Shown: positions 27,636-38,072, numbered from the stretch's first letter. The stretch: 64,000 nucleotides of DNA from Halanaerobium salsuginis (GCF_900114545.1 NZ_FOTI01000006.1:20228-84227); one strand, 5' to 3'. Notes: generated by a model from the sequence alone, not told the origin. A program made the numbers and translations.

Positions 27636-29405
27636 ATGGAAAAACAGGGTAAAGTAAAGTTTATTAATGGTCCTGTTGTTGAAGCAGAAGGTATGACAGG
27701 CTATATAATGAGAGAACTTGTTTATGTTGGTGAAATGAAATTGGTTGGTGAAATAATAGAGCTTGATGGTGATACAGCAACTATTCAGGTTTATGAAGAA
27801 ACCGGAGGTATGAAGCCAGGTGAACCAGTTTTTTCTACAGGTTATCCATTATCAGTTCAGCTTGGCCCGGGAATTATAGGTAATATTTTTGATGGAATTC
27901 AACGCCCTCTTCCTTTTTTAGAAGAAAAAAATGGTCCTTTTATAGCTCGGGGAGCTAAGGTAGATTCTTTAAATCCAGAAAAAGAATGGGATCTGGAAAT
28001 AAAGGTTGCTCAGGGTGATTATTTAAAGGCAGGACAGATAGTAGCTGAAGTAGAAGAAACTTCTGTTATTACTCATAAAATTATGGTTCCCCCTGGTAAA
28101 AAAGGGGAAGTAATAGAAGTAGTCCCTGATGGCCGCTATACAATTGATCAGGTAATTGTTAGATTAAAGGATGAAGAAAATGAATACGAAATAAAGCTGT
28201 ATCAGGAATGGCCGATCAGAAGTCCCCGCCCTTATGCAGAAAGGCTTGCTTTAACAGAACCATTGCTAACAGGACAGAGAGTTCTCGATACATTTTTTCC
28301 GATTGCTAAAGGTGGTACAGCTGCGATTCCAGGTGGGTTTGGTGCTGGCAAAACAATGACTCAGCATCAGTTAGCTAAATGGTCTGATGCTGATTTAATT
28401 ATTTATATTGGCTGTGGTGAACGCGGTAATGAAATGACAGATGTACTGGAAGAATTTCCGGAACTAACAGATCCTGCTACTGGTAAATCAATGATGGAAA
28501 GAACAGTTTTAATTGCTAACACTTCAAATATGCCCGTGTCAGCTAGAGAAGCCAGTATTTATACGGGTATTACTTTAGCTGAATATTATCGAGATATGGG
28601 CTACAATGTAGCAATTATGGCTGACTCTACTTCACGCTGGGCAGAAGCACTGCGTGAGATTTCCGGTCGGTTGGAAGAAATGCCAGCTGAAGAAGGTTTT
28701 CCTGCTTATTTACCAACTAGATTAGCTGAATTTTACGAAAGAGCTGGTCTGGTTAAAACTCTTGCTCAGGAGAGCGAAGGATCAATTTCACTAATTGGAG
28801 CAGTTTCTCCTCCTGGAGCGGACTTTTCTGAGCCAGTTACGCAAAATACTAAACGTTTTGTCCGCTGTTTCTGGGCATTAGACAAGTCATTAGCTGCTTC
28901 TCGTCATTTTCCAGCTGTTAATTGGTTGGATAGTTATAGTGAATATCTGGCTGAATTAGCTCCCTGGTTTAAAGAACAAGTTAATGAAGATTGGATTGAA
29001 CTAAGAAGCAGAGCAATGGCGCTATTAAAAGAAGAATCAAGATTACAAGATATAGTAAAACTTGTTGGTGAAGATGTCTTGCCAGATAATCAGCGCTTAA
29101 TTTTGGAAATTGCTCGTTTAATAAAAATTGGTTTTCTACAGCAGAATGCGTTTGATGATATTGACAGATATTCAAATATTGAGAAGCAGTACTGGATTAT
29201 GCATGTTATTTTCTATCTTTATGATCAGGCTTTACCTCTGGTTAAGAAGAATGTACCAATCAGCAAGGTGAAAAACAATGAATTATTTAGCAAATTAATG
29301 CGGTTGAAAAATACAGTTGCTAATGATGATATTGTTCAAATAAAAGATTTTAAAAATGAAATAGATAAATTTTACCAGGAACTTGCTGATAACTATAAAA
29401 ATTAG
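27636..29405 (+). CDS. V-type ATPase catalytic subunit A
   Basis: Catalytic ATPase subunit, 589 residues. The Walker A motif GGFGAGKT starts near residue 233, followed by the [19 protein letters not shown] segment and [19 protein letters not shown]. The long non-homologous insert typical of A subunits is present before the P-loop. ATG 27636 is chosen, 9 bases from TAGGAG; TTG 27627 abuts that site. Forms the A3B3 head with the next gene. Confidence 0.97.
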   Translation: MEKQGKVKFINGPVVEAEGMTGYIMRELVYVGEMKLVGEIIELDGDTATIQVYEETGGMKPGEPVFSTGYPLSVQLGPGIIGNIFDGIQRPLPFLEEKNGPFIARGAKVDSLNPEKEWDLEIKVAQGDYLKAGQIVAEVEETSVITHKIMVPPGKKGEVIEVVPDGRYTIDQVIVRLKDEENEYEIKLYQEWPIRSPRPYAERLALTEPLLTGQRVLDTFFPIAKGGTAAIPGGFGAGKTMTQHQLAKWSDADLIIYIGCGERGNEMTDVLEEFPELTDPATGKSMMERTVLIANTSNMPVSAREASIYTGITLAEYYRDMGYNVAIMADSTSRWAEALREISGRLEEMPAEEGFPAYLPTRLAEFYERAGLVKTLAQESEGSISLIGAVSPPGADFSEPVTQNTKRFVRCFWALDKSLAASRHFPAVNWLDSYSEYLAELAPWFKEQVNEDWIELRSRAMALLKEESRLQDIVKLVGEDVLPDNQRLILEIARLIKIGFLQQNAFDDIDRYSNIEKQYWIMHVIFYLYDQALPLVKKNVPISKVKNNELFSKLMRLKNTVANDDIVQIKDFKNEIDKFYQELADNYKN

Positions 29406-29419
29406 TGGGTGATTTAATG

Positions 29420-30814
29420 ATGTTAAAAAAAGAATATACAGGACTGGCTAATATAAATGGTCCTTTAATAGTTGTGGAAGGTATAGAAAACGTTGGCTAT
29501 GATGAAATGGTAGAAATAACTGCTCCTGATGGAGAAATACGGAAAGGGAGGGTATTGCAGGTTAGCTCCAATCGAGCTGTAGTTCAGGTATTTGAAGGAA
29601 GTACAGGCTTAAATATTAATCAGAGTCGGGTTAAATTTTTGCAGGAACCAATGAAAGTAGCTTTAACTAAAGATATTTTAGGAAGAGTTTTTAACGGTGT
29701 TGGTGAAGCAATTGATGATGGTGGTGATATTTATTCTGAAAACAAATATAATATAAATGGTAATCCAATTAATCCTTATTCACGTCAGTATCCTCGCGAT
29801 TATATTCAAACAGGAATTTCTGCTATTGATGGTTTAATGACTTTAATTAGAGGTCAAAAATTACCGATATTTTCTGGTAATGGTCTGCCTCATAATGAAT
29901 TAGCAGCTCAAATAACCAGACAGGCAAAAATTGGTGATGAAAACGAAAATTTTGCGGTAGTTTTTTGTGCAATGGGAATTAAACATGATGAAGCGCGTTA
30001 TTTTGTCAAAAGTTTTGAAGAAAGTGGAGTTTTACAAAATGTTGTTATGTATACTAATTTGGCCGATGATCCTTCAGTAGAAAGAATTATCGCTCCCCGG
30101 GTTGCTTTGACTGCAGCTGAATATCTAGCTTTTGAAGAAAATATGCATATTCTGGTCGTTATGACTGATATGACAAGCTATTCGGAAGCATTACGTGAAT
30201 TATCTTCCCGACGGGGAGAAGTTCCAAGTAGAAAAGGATATCCTGGTTATCTATATAGTGATCTAGCCAGTCTTTATGAACGGGCTGGAATGATTAAAGG
30301 AAGATCAGGTTCAATAACTCAAATTCCAATTTTAACCATGCCTAATGATGATATTACCCATCCAATTCCTGATTTAACCGGATATATTACGGAGGGACAA
30401 ATTGTATTGGAAAGAGATTTATCTCAGCGAAATGTATATCCACCAATTAATATCTTACCATCTTTGTCGCGGTTAATGAAAGATGGAATTGGAGCTGATT
30501 TTACTCGAGAAGATCATCCAGATGTTTCAAGTCAGCTTTATGCTGCTTATTCTCATGTTCAAGAGGTTAAATCACTTGCTTCAGTTATTGGAGAAGATGA
30601 ATTATCTGAACTTGATCAAGAATATCTTGCTTTTGGGGATGAATTTGAAAATAAATTTTTGAATCAGGATAATCATACTAATCGAAGTATTGCAGAAAGT
30701 TTAGATTTAGCCTGGGAATTAATCTCTACTCTGCCGCGTCATGAACTGGACCGGATTGCAGAAGATCTGCTCCAGAAATATTACCGAGGAAACGATCAAG
30801 ATGGCAAAGCTTAA
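29420..30814 (+). CDS. V-type ATPase subunit B
   Basis: Non-catalytic nucleotide-binding subunit of the A3B3 head. About 464 residues. Family segments include [24 protein letters not shown] and [13 protein letters not shown], and as expected for B there is no intact Walker A. ATG 29420 (N-terminus MLKKEYTG) is 7 bases from GGGTGA; ATG 29417 is equally possible. It overlaps subunit D by 14 bases. Confidence 0.96.
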   Translation: MLKKEYTGLANINGPLIVVEGIENVGYDEMVEITAPDGEIRKGRVLQVSSNRAVVQVFEGSTGLNINQSRVKFLQEPMKVALTKDILGRVFNGVGEAIDDGGDIYSENKYNINGNPINPYSRQYPRDYIQTGISAIDGLMTLIRGQKLPIFSGNGLPHNELAAQITRQAKIGDENENFAVVFCAMGIKHDEARYFVKSFEESGVLQNVVMYTNLADDPSVERIIAPRVALTAAEYLAFEENMHILVVMTDMTSYSEALRELSSRRGEVPSRKGYPGYLYSDLASLYERAGMIKGRSGSITQIPILTMPNDDITHPIPDLTGYITEGQIVLERDLSQRNVYPPINILPSLSRLMKDGIGADFTREDHPDVSSQLYAAYSHVQEVKSLASVIGEDELSELDQEYLAFGDEFENKFLNQDNHTNRSIAESLDLAWELISTLPRHELDRIAEDLLQKYYRGNDQDGKA

Positions 30815-31427
30815 AGTATCACCTACCAAGAGTAATTTACTTGCAACTAAAAACTCACTTGAGCTGGCAGAGGAAGGGTATGAGTTACTCGATAAAAAAA
30901 GAAATGTCTTGATTAAAGAGATGATGGATAGAATTGATGCAGCAAAAGAAATCCAGTCTCAAATTAATAAATATTTTTATAATGCGTATGAAGCTCTGCA
31001 GATTGTTGATATTACTCAGGGGATTCAGACAGTTGAGGAAATTGCAGGCGGGATTAATTTAATTGATAATGTAAAAATTAGATCTTATAGTGTAATGGGA
31101 GTGGAGATTCCTGAAGTTGAGGAACTAACAGCTGAAATAGCACCTCATTATAGCTTTTATAAGACTAATCTTGCTCTTGATAGAGCTTACGAAAATTTTC
31201 AGAAAGTAGTTCAATTGATCAGTCGTCTGGCAGAAATAGAAACTTCAGTTTATAGGCTGGCTACTTCTATCAAAAAAACTCAGAAGAGAGCTAATGCTCT
31301 GGAAAATATTATGATTCCTCGTTATAAAACTACAGTTAAATTTATTGAAGAAACTTTAGAAGAAAAAGAGAGAGAAGATTTCTTTAGAATTAAATTGTTA
31401 AAAAGTAAAAAGAAAAACAAGAAATAA
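30801..31427 (+). CDS. V-type ATPase subunit D (central shaft)
   Basis: Coiled-coil rotor shaft subunit of 208 residues. The N-terminal [19 protein letters not shown] and C-terminal [20 protein letters not shown] segments are diagnostic. ATG 30801 matches the family N-terminus; a longer frame from 30741 would run over the end of subunit B. Last gene of the cluster, followed by a terminator. Confidence 0.96.
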   Translation: MAKLKVSPTKSNLLATKNSLELAEEGYELLDKKRNVLIKEMMDRIDAAKEIQSQINKYFYNAYEALQIVDITQGIQTVEEIAGGINLIDNVKIRSYSVMGVEIPEVEELTAEIAPHYSFYKTNLALDRAYENFQKVVQLISRLAEIETSVYRLATSIKKTQKRANALENIMIPRYKTTVKFIEETLEEKEREDFFRIKLLKSKKKNKK

Positions 31428-31456
31428 AAAAAGCTGCCTTACAAGGCAGCTTTTTA
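31426..31456. terminator. bidirectional terminator between V-ATPase and MATE genes
   Basis: AAAAAGCTGCCTT and its complement AAGGCAGCTTTTT form a hairpin with a tiny loop, flanked by A and T tracts on both sides. It can end both the plus-strand V-ATPase transcript and the minus-strand MATE transcript. Confidence 0.88.
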
Positions 31457-31482
31457 TTTTCTCATTTTATTTTATAGTCTGA

Positions 31483-32850
31483 TTAAGCCTGTTCATTAAA
31501 AAAATTAATCTCAGCCCATTTCATTTTAGTGAATCGTCTAATAACAATAAGTGAGATCAATAAAAATGAACTAACTTCAGCTAGCCAGACTCCAGCAACC
31601 CCAAGATCTTTAATTACAATAAGATAATAAGAAAGAGGTACAAAAATTATCCAGAGTCTAAAAATTGTAATATACATAGCACCTTTAGTATCTCCAGCAC
31701 CTCGTAAGCCTCCAATCATTATAGAAACAAATGCTAAAAAGCTCTGATTAAAGGCAACAATTTTTAAAACAGGTGCCGAATAATCAATAACCTGTTTTTC
31801 ATTAGTAAAGATACGCAAAGCAAAATCAGGCAGTAAAAAATAGAACATAGCAATTGAAGTTCCAATAATGGTTCCTAAAATAGCTGCAGTTAAGCCACTT
31901 TTTAAGGATTCTTGAGGATTATTTTCTCCCAAATGTTTACCAACTATGGTAGTAGCAGCAATTGCTATACCTATTGCTGGCATAAAAGAGATAGACTCAA
32001 TGTTTAAAAGAATTCGGAAAGATGCTTCAGCAGTTGTATCTAATTTAGAAACAAAAATACCATTAACAAAAAAGGCCAACTGCATAAATAACTGTTCTAT
32101 GCCAGCTGCATAACTTAAATTAATCAAAGGTTTAAAAATTGTTTTAGTTATCTTCATTTCTTTTAAATGTAATCTCAACCGACTATTTTTACTTTTAAAA
32201 ATTGATAAGTACATAGCAGCAGCAAAGAATCTTGCAAAAGCAGTAGAAATTGCTGCTCCAGCTATTCCTAATTCAGGAAAGATACCAAAACCAGTTATTA
32301 ATAAATAATTACCAATAATATTTAAAATATTTGAAATACCAGTAATATACATCGGAGTTTTAGTATCACCAGCGCCTCTTAAGGAAGCAGCAGCTGCAAA
32401 AGAAATAAACATAAAAATCTGTCCAATAGCAATATAACGCAGATAAGTACTTCCATAATTGCTCACTTTTTCAGTAATATCATAAACATTTAAGATTTGT
32501 CTAGCAAAAAAGAAAGTAAAAACTGTTATAATTACTCCCAATAAAATATTAAGACTCAGGTTTTCGTTCATTATTTTATTCATTCTTTGACGATTATTTT
32601 CCCCATAACTTCTTGAAATCATAGCAGTTGCTCCAGCGTTAAAAGCAGAGAAAACAAAAATTAATGTAAAAATAATTTGATTTGCAAAACCAACAGCGGC
32701 TAGAGCTTCTTTACCGATAAAACGGCTAATCATAACTGTATCCGCCATGCCTACCAGAGTATTAAGTGACATTTCCATCATAGCTGGTAATGCTAAAAAT
32801 AAAATTGACTTAACCCTTATCTTTTGTGTTTCTGTGAAAATTTTTTCCAT
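31483..32850 (-). CDS. MATE family multidrug/Na+ antiporter
   Basis: Inner-membrane exporter of the multidrug and toxic compound extrusion family, usually driven by Na+ or H+. 455 residues with about twelve membrane spans in two related halves; repeated RGAGDTKTPMYIT-like and RGAGDTKGAMYIT-like loops in the two halves show the internal duplication. ATG at 32850 on the minus strand, with AAAGGAT upstream. Substrate unknown. It is one of very few minus-strand genes and is transcribed divergently from lspA. Confidence 0.92.
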   Translation of the reverse strand: MEKIFTETQKIRVKSILFLALPAMMEMSLNTLVGMADTVMISRFIGKEALAAVGFANQIIFTLIFVFSAFNAGATAMISRSYGENNRQRMNKIMNENLSLNILLGVIITVFTFFFARQILNVYDITEKVSNYGSTYLRYIAIGQIFMFISFAAAASLRGAGDTKTPMYITGISNILNIIGNYLLITGFGIFPELGIAGAAISTAFARFFAAAMYLSIFKSKNSRLRLHLKEMKITKTIFKPLINLSYAAGIEQLFMQLAFFVNGIFVSKLDTTAEASFRILLNIESISFMPAIGIAIAATTIVGKHLGENNPQESLKSGLTAAILGTIIGTSIAMFYFLLPDFALRIFTNEKQVIDYSAPVLKIVAFNQSFLAFVSIMIGGLRGAGDTKGAMYITIFRLWIIFVPLSYYLIVIKDLGVAGVWLAEVSSFLLISLIVIRRFTKMKWAEINFFNEQA

Positions 32851-33002
32851 TTTAATCTATCCTTTATTTACTTTTCGGATGTGAGAGGACGGGTAAATAA
32901 TCATCCTTTTCTAATACTAACATATAACAGAATAATATAAAAGCCTAAATTTAATTGTTTAAATTAAAGCGATATGTTAAAATTATTATTGGAGTTGAGT
33001 TT

Positions 33003-33452
33003 ATGCAGATGATGGTCTTTACAATTTTATTATTGGGATTTGATCAGTTAATTAAATTCTGGATTAGAAATAACTTAGCTGAGTTTGAGCATTTAAAATT
33101 TGGAGTAGATTTTGTCTATTTAACTTTTATTAAGAATAGAGGAGCTGCTTTTGGAATTTTGAGTGGTCAGCGTTATTTATTTATTTTTCTTAGTATTTTA
33201 CTGTTGATATTACTTAGTTTTTTTTACTATAAAAATCTGCAAGCTGATTTAATAGGATCATTAGCACTAAGTTTTATCTTAGCTGGTGGATTATCCAATT
33301 TAATAGATCGATTTTGGCTGCATTATGTGGTTGATTTTTTAGCTTTTAATTTGTTCAGCTTTTCTAATCTTCCTGTTATTAATCTAGCTGATATACTTAT
33401 TTGTATAGGTAGTTTATTACTAATTTATAGAGCTTTTCTGCTTGAAAATTGA
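33003..33452 (+). CDS. lspA: lipoprotein signal peptidase (signal peptidase II)
   Basis: Aspartic membrane protease that cuts the signal peptide from diacylglyceryl-modified prolipoproteins. 149 residues with four membrane spans. Conserved blocks: FDQLIKFWI, KNRGAAFGI, and the two catalytic aspartates in NLIDRF and NLADI. ATG 33003 follows GGAG (32991-32994); an upstream in-frame extension from 32955 has no better site. It is followed at once by the pseudouridine synthase gene, the usual Firmicutes pairing. Confidence 0.95.
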   Translation: MQMMVFTILLLGFDQLIKFWIRNNLAEFEHLKFGVDFVYLTFIKNRGAAFGILSGQRYLFIFLSILLLILLSFFYYKNLQADLIGSLALSFILAGGLSNLIDRFWLHYVVDFLAFNLFSFSNLPVINLADILICIGSLLLIYRAFLLEN

Positions 33453-33461
33453 GGTGTTAGA

Positions 33462-34376
33462 ATGGAAAAAATTAATTTAAATATAACGGAATCAGGAGCA
33501 GGTCAGAGAATTGATAAATTTTTGGCGGCTCAGTTGGATGATTTTTCACGTTCATATATTCAAAATTTGATTGCAGCAGCTAAAATAACTGTTGCTGATG
33601 AAAAAGTTCAGAATAGTTATCAGCTTAAAATTGGGGATCAAGTTAAAATTTTAGTCGAAGCAAAGTCAAGTGAGATTGAAGCTGTAGCAATGCCTTTAGA
33701 TATTGTTTATCAGGATACTGATATAATTGTTATTAATAAAAGAGCAGACCGAGTTGTTCACCCTGCCCCGGGCCACTATGATGATACAATTGTAAATGCT
33801 CTGCTGGCAGAAGTTGATAATCTTTCTACAATTAATGGAGTTAAAAGACCCGGGATTGTCCATCGACTGGATAAAGATACTTCTGGTATTTTAATTGTAG
33901 CTAAGAATGATAGAAGTCATAAATCACTGGCAGCTCAGTTTAAAGAGCGTAAAGTAGAAAAATATTATTATGCTCTTTTAGAAGGAGATTTGCCATATGA
34001 AAAAGGAAAAATTGATGCTCCAATTGGTAGAGATCCTGGACATCGCAAAAAAATGGCAGTGCGAAAAAGGAACAGTAAAAAAGCAGTTAGTCGTTTTAAA
34101 GTGTTAGAAAAATTTGCTGGCTATACCTTAGTTGAAGTTAAGATTGAAACTGGCAGAACCCATCAGATTAGAGTTCACTTTTCTTACTTAGGTTATCCTG
34201 TTGTAGGTGATAGAAAATACGGCTCACAGAATAAGCTAGCAGTAACTAGACAGCTTCTTCATGCTAGACGTTTAATTATTGAACATCCAGGTACAGGTTA
34301 TAGGATAGAGTTTGTTGCAGACTTGAAAGATGATTTTAGAGATATACTGACAAAGTTGAGAAAAAAAGTCGAGTAA
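33462..34376 (+). CDS. RluD-type 23S rRNA pseudouridine synthase
   Basis: RNA-modifying enzyme of the RluA/RluC/RluD family, 304 residues. An N-terminal S4 domain (about residues 10-70) precedes the catalytic domain. The active-site motif GIVHRLDKDTSG contains the catalytic aspartate, and GRTHQIRVHFSYLGYPVVGD is the second signature. The exact uridine targets cannot be read from the sequence. RBS GAGGTG; 9 bases after lspA. Confidence 0.94.
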   Translation: MEKINLNITESGAGQRIDKFLAAQLDDFSRSYIQNLIAAAKITVADEKVQNSYQLKIGDQVKILVEAKSSEIEAVAMPLDIVYQDTDIIVINKRADRVVHPAPGHYDDTIVNALLAEVDNLSTINGVKRPGIVHRLDKDTSGILIVAKNDRSHKSLAAQFKERKVEKYYYALLEGDLPYEKGKIDAPIGRDPGHRKKMAVRKRNSKKAVSRFKVLEKFAGYTLVEVKIETGRTHQIRVHFSYLGYPVVGDRKYGSQNKLAVTRQLLHARRLIIEHPGTGYRIEFVADLKDDFRDILTKLRKKVE

Positions 34377-34437
34377 ATAAGCAGGAGAATTTTATTAAAA
34401 GAAGAATTTAAGATATAAATATAAGGAGGAGATTTAT

Positions 34438-35640
34438 TTGTATAATTCTATAAAATTAACAGACAAAGTTCACTGGGTAGGAGTAAACGACAAAGAAACA
34501 GATCTTTTCGAATCCCTCTGGCCTTTACCAGAAGGTATTGCATATAATTCTTATATTATTAATGATGATAAGGTAGCTTTAATTGATACAGTGAAAATAA
34601 ACTATACTGATACTTATTTAGAAAAAGTTAGAGATGTGATTGGAGATAAAAAAGTTGATTATTTAATTATTAATCATATGGAACCTGATCATTCTGGTTC
34701 AATCAAATCTGTATTGGAAGCATATCCTGAAATGAAGATTATTGGTAATGCTAAAACAATGAATTTTCTGGAAGGCTTTTATGGAATTACTGAAGGAACT
34801 CAGGTAATTAAAGATGGTGATGAGCTTGATTTAGGATCTCGTAAGCTGAAATTCTTTATAACTCCAATGGTTCACTGGCCAGAAACAATGATGACCTATG
34901 ATCAAAAAGATAAAATCTTATTTGCTGGTGATGTTTTTGGGGGCTTTGGATCTTTGAATGGATTCTTATTTGATGATGAAGTTAACATTGATCATTATGA
35001 GGATGAAATTAGGCGTTATTTCTCCAATATCATTGGTAAATATGGTCCTGTTGCTCATCGGACAATCAGCAGACTTGGTAAAGAAATTGAGCCCGAAATG
35101 ATTGCTTCAACTCATGGATTAGTCTGGCGAGAAGATCCTGCGCATATTATTCAAGAATATGATAAATGGAGTCAGCAGGAAACTGAAGAAGGAGTTGTAG
35201 TAGTTTATGGTTCAATGTATGGTAATACTAAAGTTATGGCAGAAGCTGTGGCCAGATCTCTATCTGAAAATGGAATAGAGCAAATTAGGCTATTTGATGT
35301 TTCAAGAAAGCATCCTTCTTTTATTATTAATGATATTTGGAAATATAATGGTATTGTTCTGGGAAGTTGTACTTATAATACTGAAATATTCCCTCCAATG
35401 GATTACCTGCTTAAAGCTCTAGAAAGTAGGAATATTAAAAATAGAGTACTCGGTATTTTTGGATCTTATAGTTGGAGTGGTGGTGCTCTAGACCGTCTCA
35501 AAGAATTTAAGGAAAATGTTAACTGCCAGTTAGTTGACCCTGTAATTGAATCACAGCATGCTCCTTCAAGCGAAATTCTTGAAAAATGCTATGAAATTGG
35601 CAAAAATGTAGCTTCAGCAGTTAAAGAAAATAATGAGTAA
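34438..35640 (+). CDS. flavodiiron protein (FprA, A-type flavoprotein)
   Basis: Cytoplasmic oxygen- or NO-reducing flavoenzyme, typical of anaerobes. The N-terminal metallo-beta-lactamase-like domain (about residues 1-250) has the diiron ligands HxExDH at residues 80-85, then HWPET, GDVFGGFG and STHGLVW. The C-terminal flavodoxin domain has the FMN loop YGSMYGNTK near residue 258. 400 residues, no rubredoxin extension. TTG start at 34438 after AAGGAGGAG. Likely protects the cell from O2; NO as the main substrate is possible. Confidence 0.95.
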   Translation: MYNSIKLTDKVHWVGVNDKETDLFESLWPLPEGIAYNSYIINDDKVALIDTVKINYTDTYLEKVRDVIGDKKVDYLIINHMEPDHSGSIKSVLEAYPEMKIIGNAKTMNFLEGFYGITEGTQVIKDGDELDLGSRKLKFFITPMVHWPETMMTYDQKDKILFAGDVFGGFGSLNGFLFDDEVNIDHYEDEIRRYFSNIIGKYGPVAHRTISRLGKEIEPEMIASTHGLVWREDPAHIIQEYDKWSQQETEEGVVVVYGSMYGNTKVMAEAVARSLSENGIEQIRLFDVSRKHPSFIINDIWKYNGIVLGSCTYNTEIFPPMDYLLKALESRNIKNRVLGIFGSYSWSGGALDRLKEFKENVNCQLVDPVIESQHAPSSEILEKCYEIGKNVASAVKENNE

Positions 35641-35683
35641 TTCTGCTTAATAATAAAGATTATAAAATAATTTAGTAAATATT

Positions 35684-35737
35684 AAAACAGCAGTTGTTAA
35701 CTGGGTCTTATTTAACGGTTTAGCTGCTGTTTTTTTA
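35684..35737 (+). terminator. terminator after the flavodiiron gene
   Basis: AAAACAGCAG (35684-35693) pairs with CTGCTGTTTT (35724-35733), with an inner GTTAA/TTAAC stem, followed by a T run. The loop is long but branched. Confidence 0.78.
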
Positions 35738-35819
35738 TCTATTAAATATTCAAAAAATTAAAGGAATTTAAATAACTTTTGTAGAAGTATTAATTTACAG
35801 AACAATTCTTCTGTCAGCT

Positions 35820-35860
35820 AATAAAATTTTATTGACTAGTTTACGTTAATGAAAATTATT
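35820..35860 (+). promoter_or_regulatory. possible promoter with palindrome before the EF-G-like gene
   Basis: TTGACT at 35832-35837 with only a weak -10 (AATTAT near 35854). A perfect 14-base AT palindrome (35820-35833) overlaps the -35 box and could be an operator. Tentative. Confidence 0.35.
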
Positions 35861-35918
35861 GGGATTTTTACTGACAGCCAGAGGATAAAAACAATAAAAT
35901 GAAAGGTTGGTGGAAAAA

Positions 35919-37973
35919 ATGAGTGAAATTGCCAGTAAAGATATTAGGAATTTTTGCTTTGTATCACATGGAGGTGCGGGTAAATCAACATTAACTGAAA
36001 TGCTGCTTTATAATGCTGGAGTAATTGAGCAGCCAGGTAGTGTTGATAAAGGAAGTTTGCAATCTGATTATCGACCTGTTGAAAAAGAACATAAGCATTC
36101 AGTTCACAATAGTTATTTTAATTTTGAGTGGCATAATAAATTATTTCATTTTATTGATACACCTGGTTATGCTGATTTTAGAAGTGAGGTTGTTAGTGCT
36201 TTAAAAATGGTGGAAAGCGCAGTTTTGTTAATTGATGCTGCAGCTGGAATTGAAGTTAATACAGGCTTTGTCTGGAAATTGGCAGATCAAAATGATTTAG
36301 CAAAAGCTGTTTTTATTAATAAGATTGATAAAGAAGATGCAAATTTTGATCAAGTAGTAGAAGATCTCCGAAGTACTTATGATGATAGTTTTGCTATTGT
36401 AACTATTCCCTATTATGAAGCAGGAGAGTTTATTGGAATAATTGATTTGCTTGATGAAAAATTATATAAAAGTGAGTCAGGTAAGCAAAAATCATATCCT
36501 ATTCCGGAATCTGAGCAAGAAAGAGTAGCTGATTATGTTTTAAAATTAACTGAAGAAATTGTTGAATTAAAAGAAGATTTAATGCTCAAATATCTGGAAG
36601 GTGAAGAAATAACAATTAAGGAATTAACTAGAGCTTTTGAAGAAGAAGTTGCAGGAGAAGAACTAGTTCCTGTTTTCGCTGGCTCAGCTACTGAAAACTG
36701 TGGAGTAGCTAAGTTTCTGGATGATTTAAGTAAAATACTGCCTTCAGCTGCTGAAGCTCAATTAACTGAATTAAGTGATTCAGATCAGGCACCACTTCCA
36801 AATGCAGATAGCTCTTTTAGTGCTCAGGTATGTAAAACAATTGTAGATCCTTATATAGGTAAATTATCTATTTTTAGGGTTTTTTCCGGAAATGTAGAAC
36901 GAGATCAAGAAGTTGAAATAGCCAATTCAGGTCAAAAAATTAAAATCGGCAAACTTTATAAGCTGGCAGGTTCAAATCAGAATAATGTTGATCAATTGAG
37001 TGCTGGAGAGATTGGTGCTGTTGCTAAAATTGATGCTTTAGAAACTTCCTCCACTATGCGTGAACCAGAAACAAAAGTTATTTACCGGCCGCTTATTTTT
37101 CCAGCCCCAATGTATAGCCGGGCAGCTTATCCTGCTGCTGGAATAGATGAAGAAAAAATGGCTGCTGCTTTGCAGCGCTATAGTGATTCAGATCCAACCT
37201 TTAAAGTTGAATTTAATAAGATAACTAAAGAATTAACTTTAACTGGCATGGGGACAATACATTTTATTTTGATTAAAGAGGAGTGTAAGCGTAAGTATGA
37301 AATAGATTTTGAATTAAGAGAACCTAAAGTAGCCTATCGTGAAACAATTCAGGGTAAGGCAAATGTAGAAGAAAAATATAAAAAACAGTCTGGTGGTCGG
37401 GGGCAGTATGGTCATGTTTTAATGAAAATGGAACCCCTTAGCCGCGGCAAAGGTTTTGAATTTGAAGAAGAAATTTTTGGTGGAGCAATTCCAAATCAAT
37501 ATATACCAGCTGTAGAAAAAGGTATTGTTGAAGCTAAAGGAGAAGGTGTCCTGGCTGGCTATCCGGTTGTTGATTTTAAAGTTATTCTTTATGATGGTTC
37601 TTATCATGATGTTGATTCATCAGAAATGGCCTTTAAAATTGCAGCTTCAAAGGCATTTCGTAAAGGACTTGAGTTAGCTCATCCAGTCTTATTAGAGCCC
37701 GTTATGAAAGTGAGAGTAACAGTTCCCCAGGAATTTATGGGAGATATTATGGGAGATTTTAATTCCCGGCGGGGCAGGATACAGGGCATGGATCCTCAAG
37801 ATGGGGTTCAGATAATTAAGGCAGAAGTACCACAGGCAGAAATGTTTAATTATGCAGTTGAATTAAAATCAATTACAGGTGGTTATGGATCTTTTACTAT
37901 GAAGTTTTCTCATTATGATAAAGTACCAGCAGAAATTAGTGAGAAAATAATTAGTCTAGCTCAAGTTGTTTGA
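35919..37973 (+). CDS. elongation factor G-like translational GTPase
   Basis: A 684-residue five-domain protein of the EF-G-like branch, distinct from the main fusA. The GTPase domain has a P-loop in HGGAGKST (residues 17-24), DTPG at 80-83 and NKID at 134-137. The switch I element RGITI of canonical EF-G is not present; the corresponding stretch reads EHKHSVHNS (residues 57-65). Domain IV (GGRGQYGHV) and domain V (MGDFNSRRGRIQGMD) are well kept. Start is ATG 35919 after AAAGGTTGG; TTG 35907 is inside that site. Precise role of this branch is not established. Confidence 0.9.
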   Translation: MSEIASKDIRNFCFVSHGGAGKSTLTEMLLYNAGVIEQPGSVDKGSLQSDYRPVEKEHKHSVHNSYFNFEWHNKLFHFIDTPGYADFRSEVVSALKMVESAVLLIDAAAGIEVNTGFVWKLADQNDLAKAVFINKIDKEDANFDQVVEDLRSTYDDSFAIVTIPYYEAGEFIGIIDLLDEKLYKSESGKQKSYPIPESEQERVADYVLKLTEEIVELKEDLMLKYLEGEEITIKELTRAFEEEVAGEELVPVFAGSATENCGVAKFLDDLSKILPSAAEAQLTELSDSDQAPLPNADSSFSAQVCKTIVDPYIGKLSIFRVFSGNVERDQEVEIANSGQKIKIGKLYKLAGSNQNNVDQLSAGEIGAVAKIDALETSSTMREPETKVIYRPLIFPAPMYSRAAYPAAGIDEEKMAAALQRYSDSDPTFKVEFNKITKELTLTGMGTIHFILIKEECKRKYEIDFELREPKVAYRETIQGKANVEEKYKKQSGGRGQYGHVLMKMEPLSRGKGFEFEEEIFGGAIPNQYIPAVEKGIVEAKGEGVLAGYPVVDFKVILYDGSYHDVDSSEMAFKIAASKAFRKGLELAHPVLLEPVMKVRVTVPQEFMGDIMGDFNSRRGRIQGMDPQDGVQIIKAEVPQAEMFNYAVELKSITGGYGSFTMKFSHYDKVPAEISEKIISLAQVV

Positions 37974-38007
37974 TTTAACAGAGGTATTAATAAAAATAAA
38001 TATTTTA

Positions 38008-38036
38008 AAAAGACCAGCACTATGCTGGTCTTTTTG
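38008..38036 (+). terminator. terminator after the EF-G-like gene
   Basis: AAAAGACCAGCA and TGCTGGTCTTTTT form a 12-bp stem with a three-base loop and T run. It ends only about 35 bases before the next start codon. Confidence 0.9.
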
Positions 38037-38072
38037 CTTTTAGTATTGTATAATGGCGGTGGAGGAATGAAT

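Noticed and set aside
30741..30800. Longer N-terminus for V-ATPase subunit D.
   Set aside because: The extension is the end of subunit B read in another frame; the family N-terminus begins at 30801.
38022..38072. Start of the Lnt-like gene inside the preceding terminator hairpin.
   Set aside because: ATG 38073 has a proper GGAGG at the right distance, and the extra residues derive from terminator sequence.
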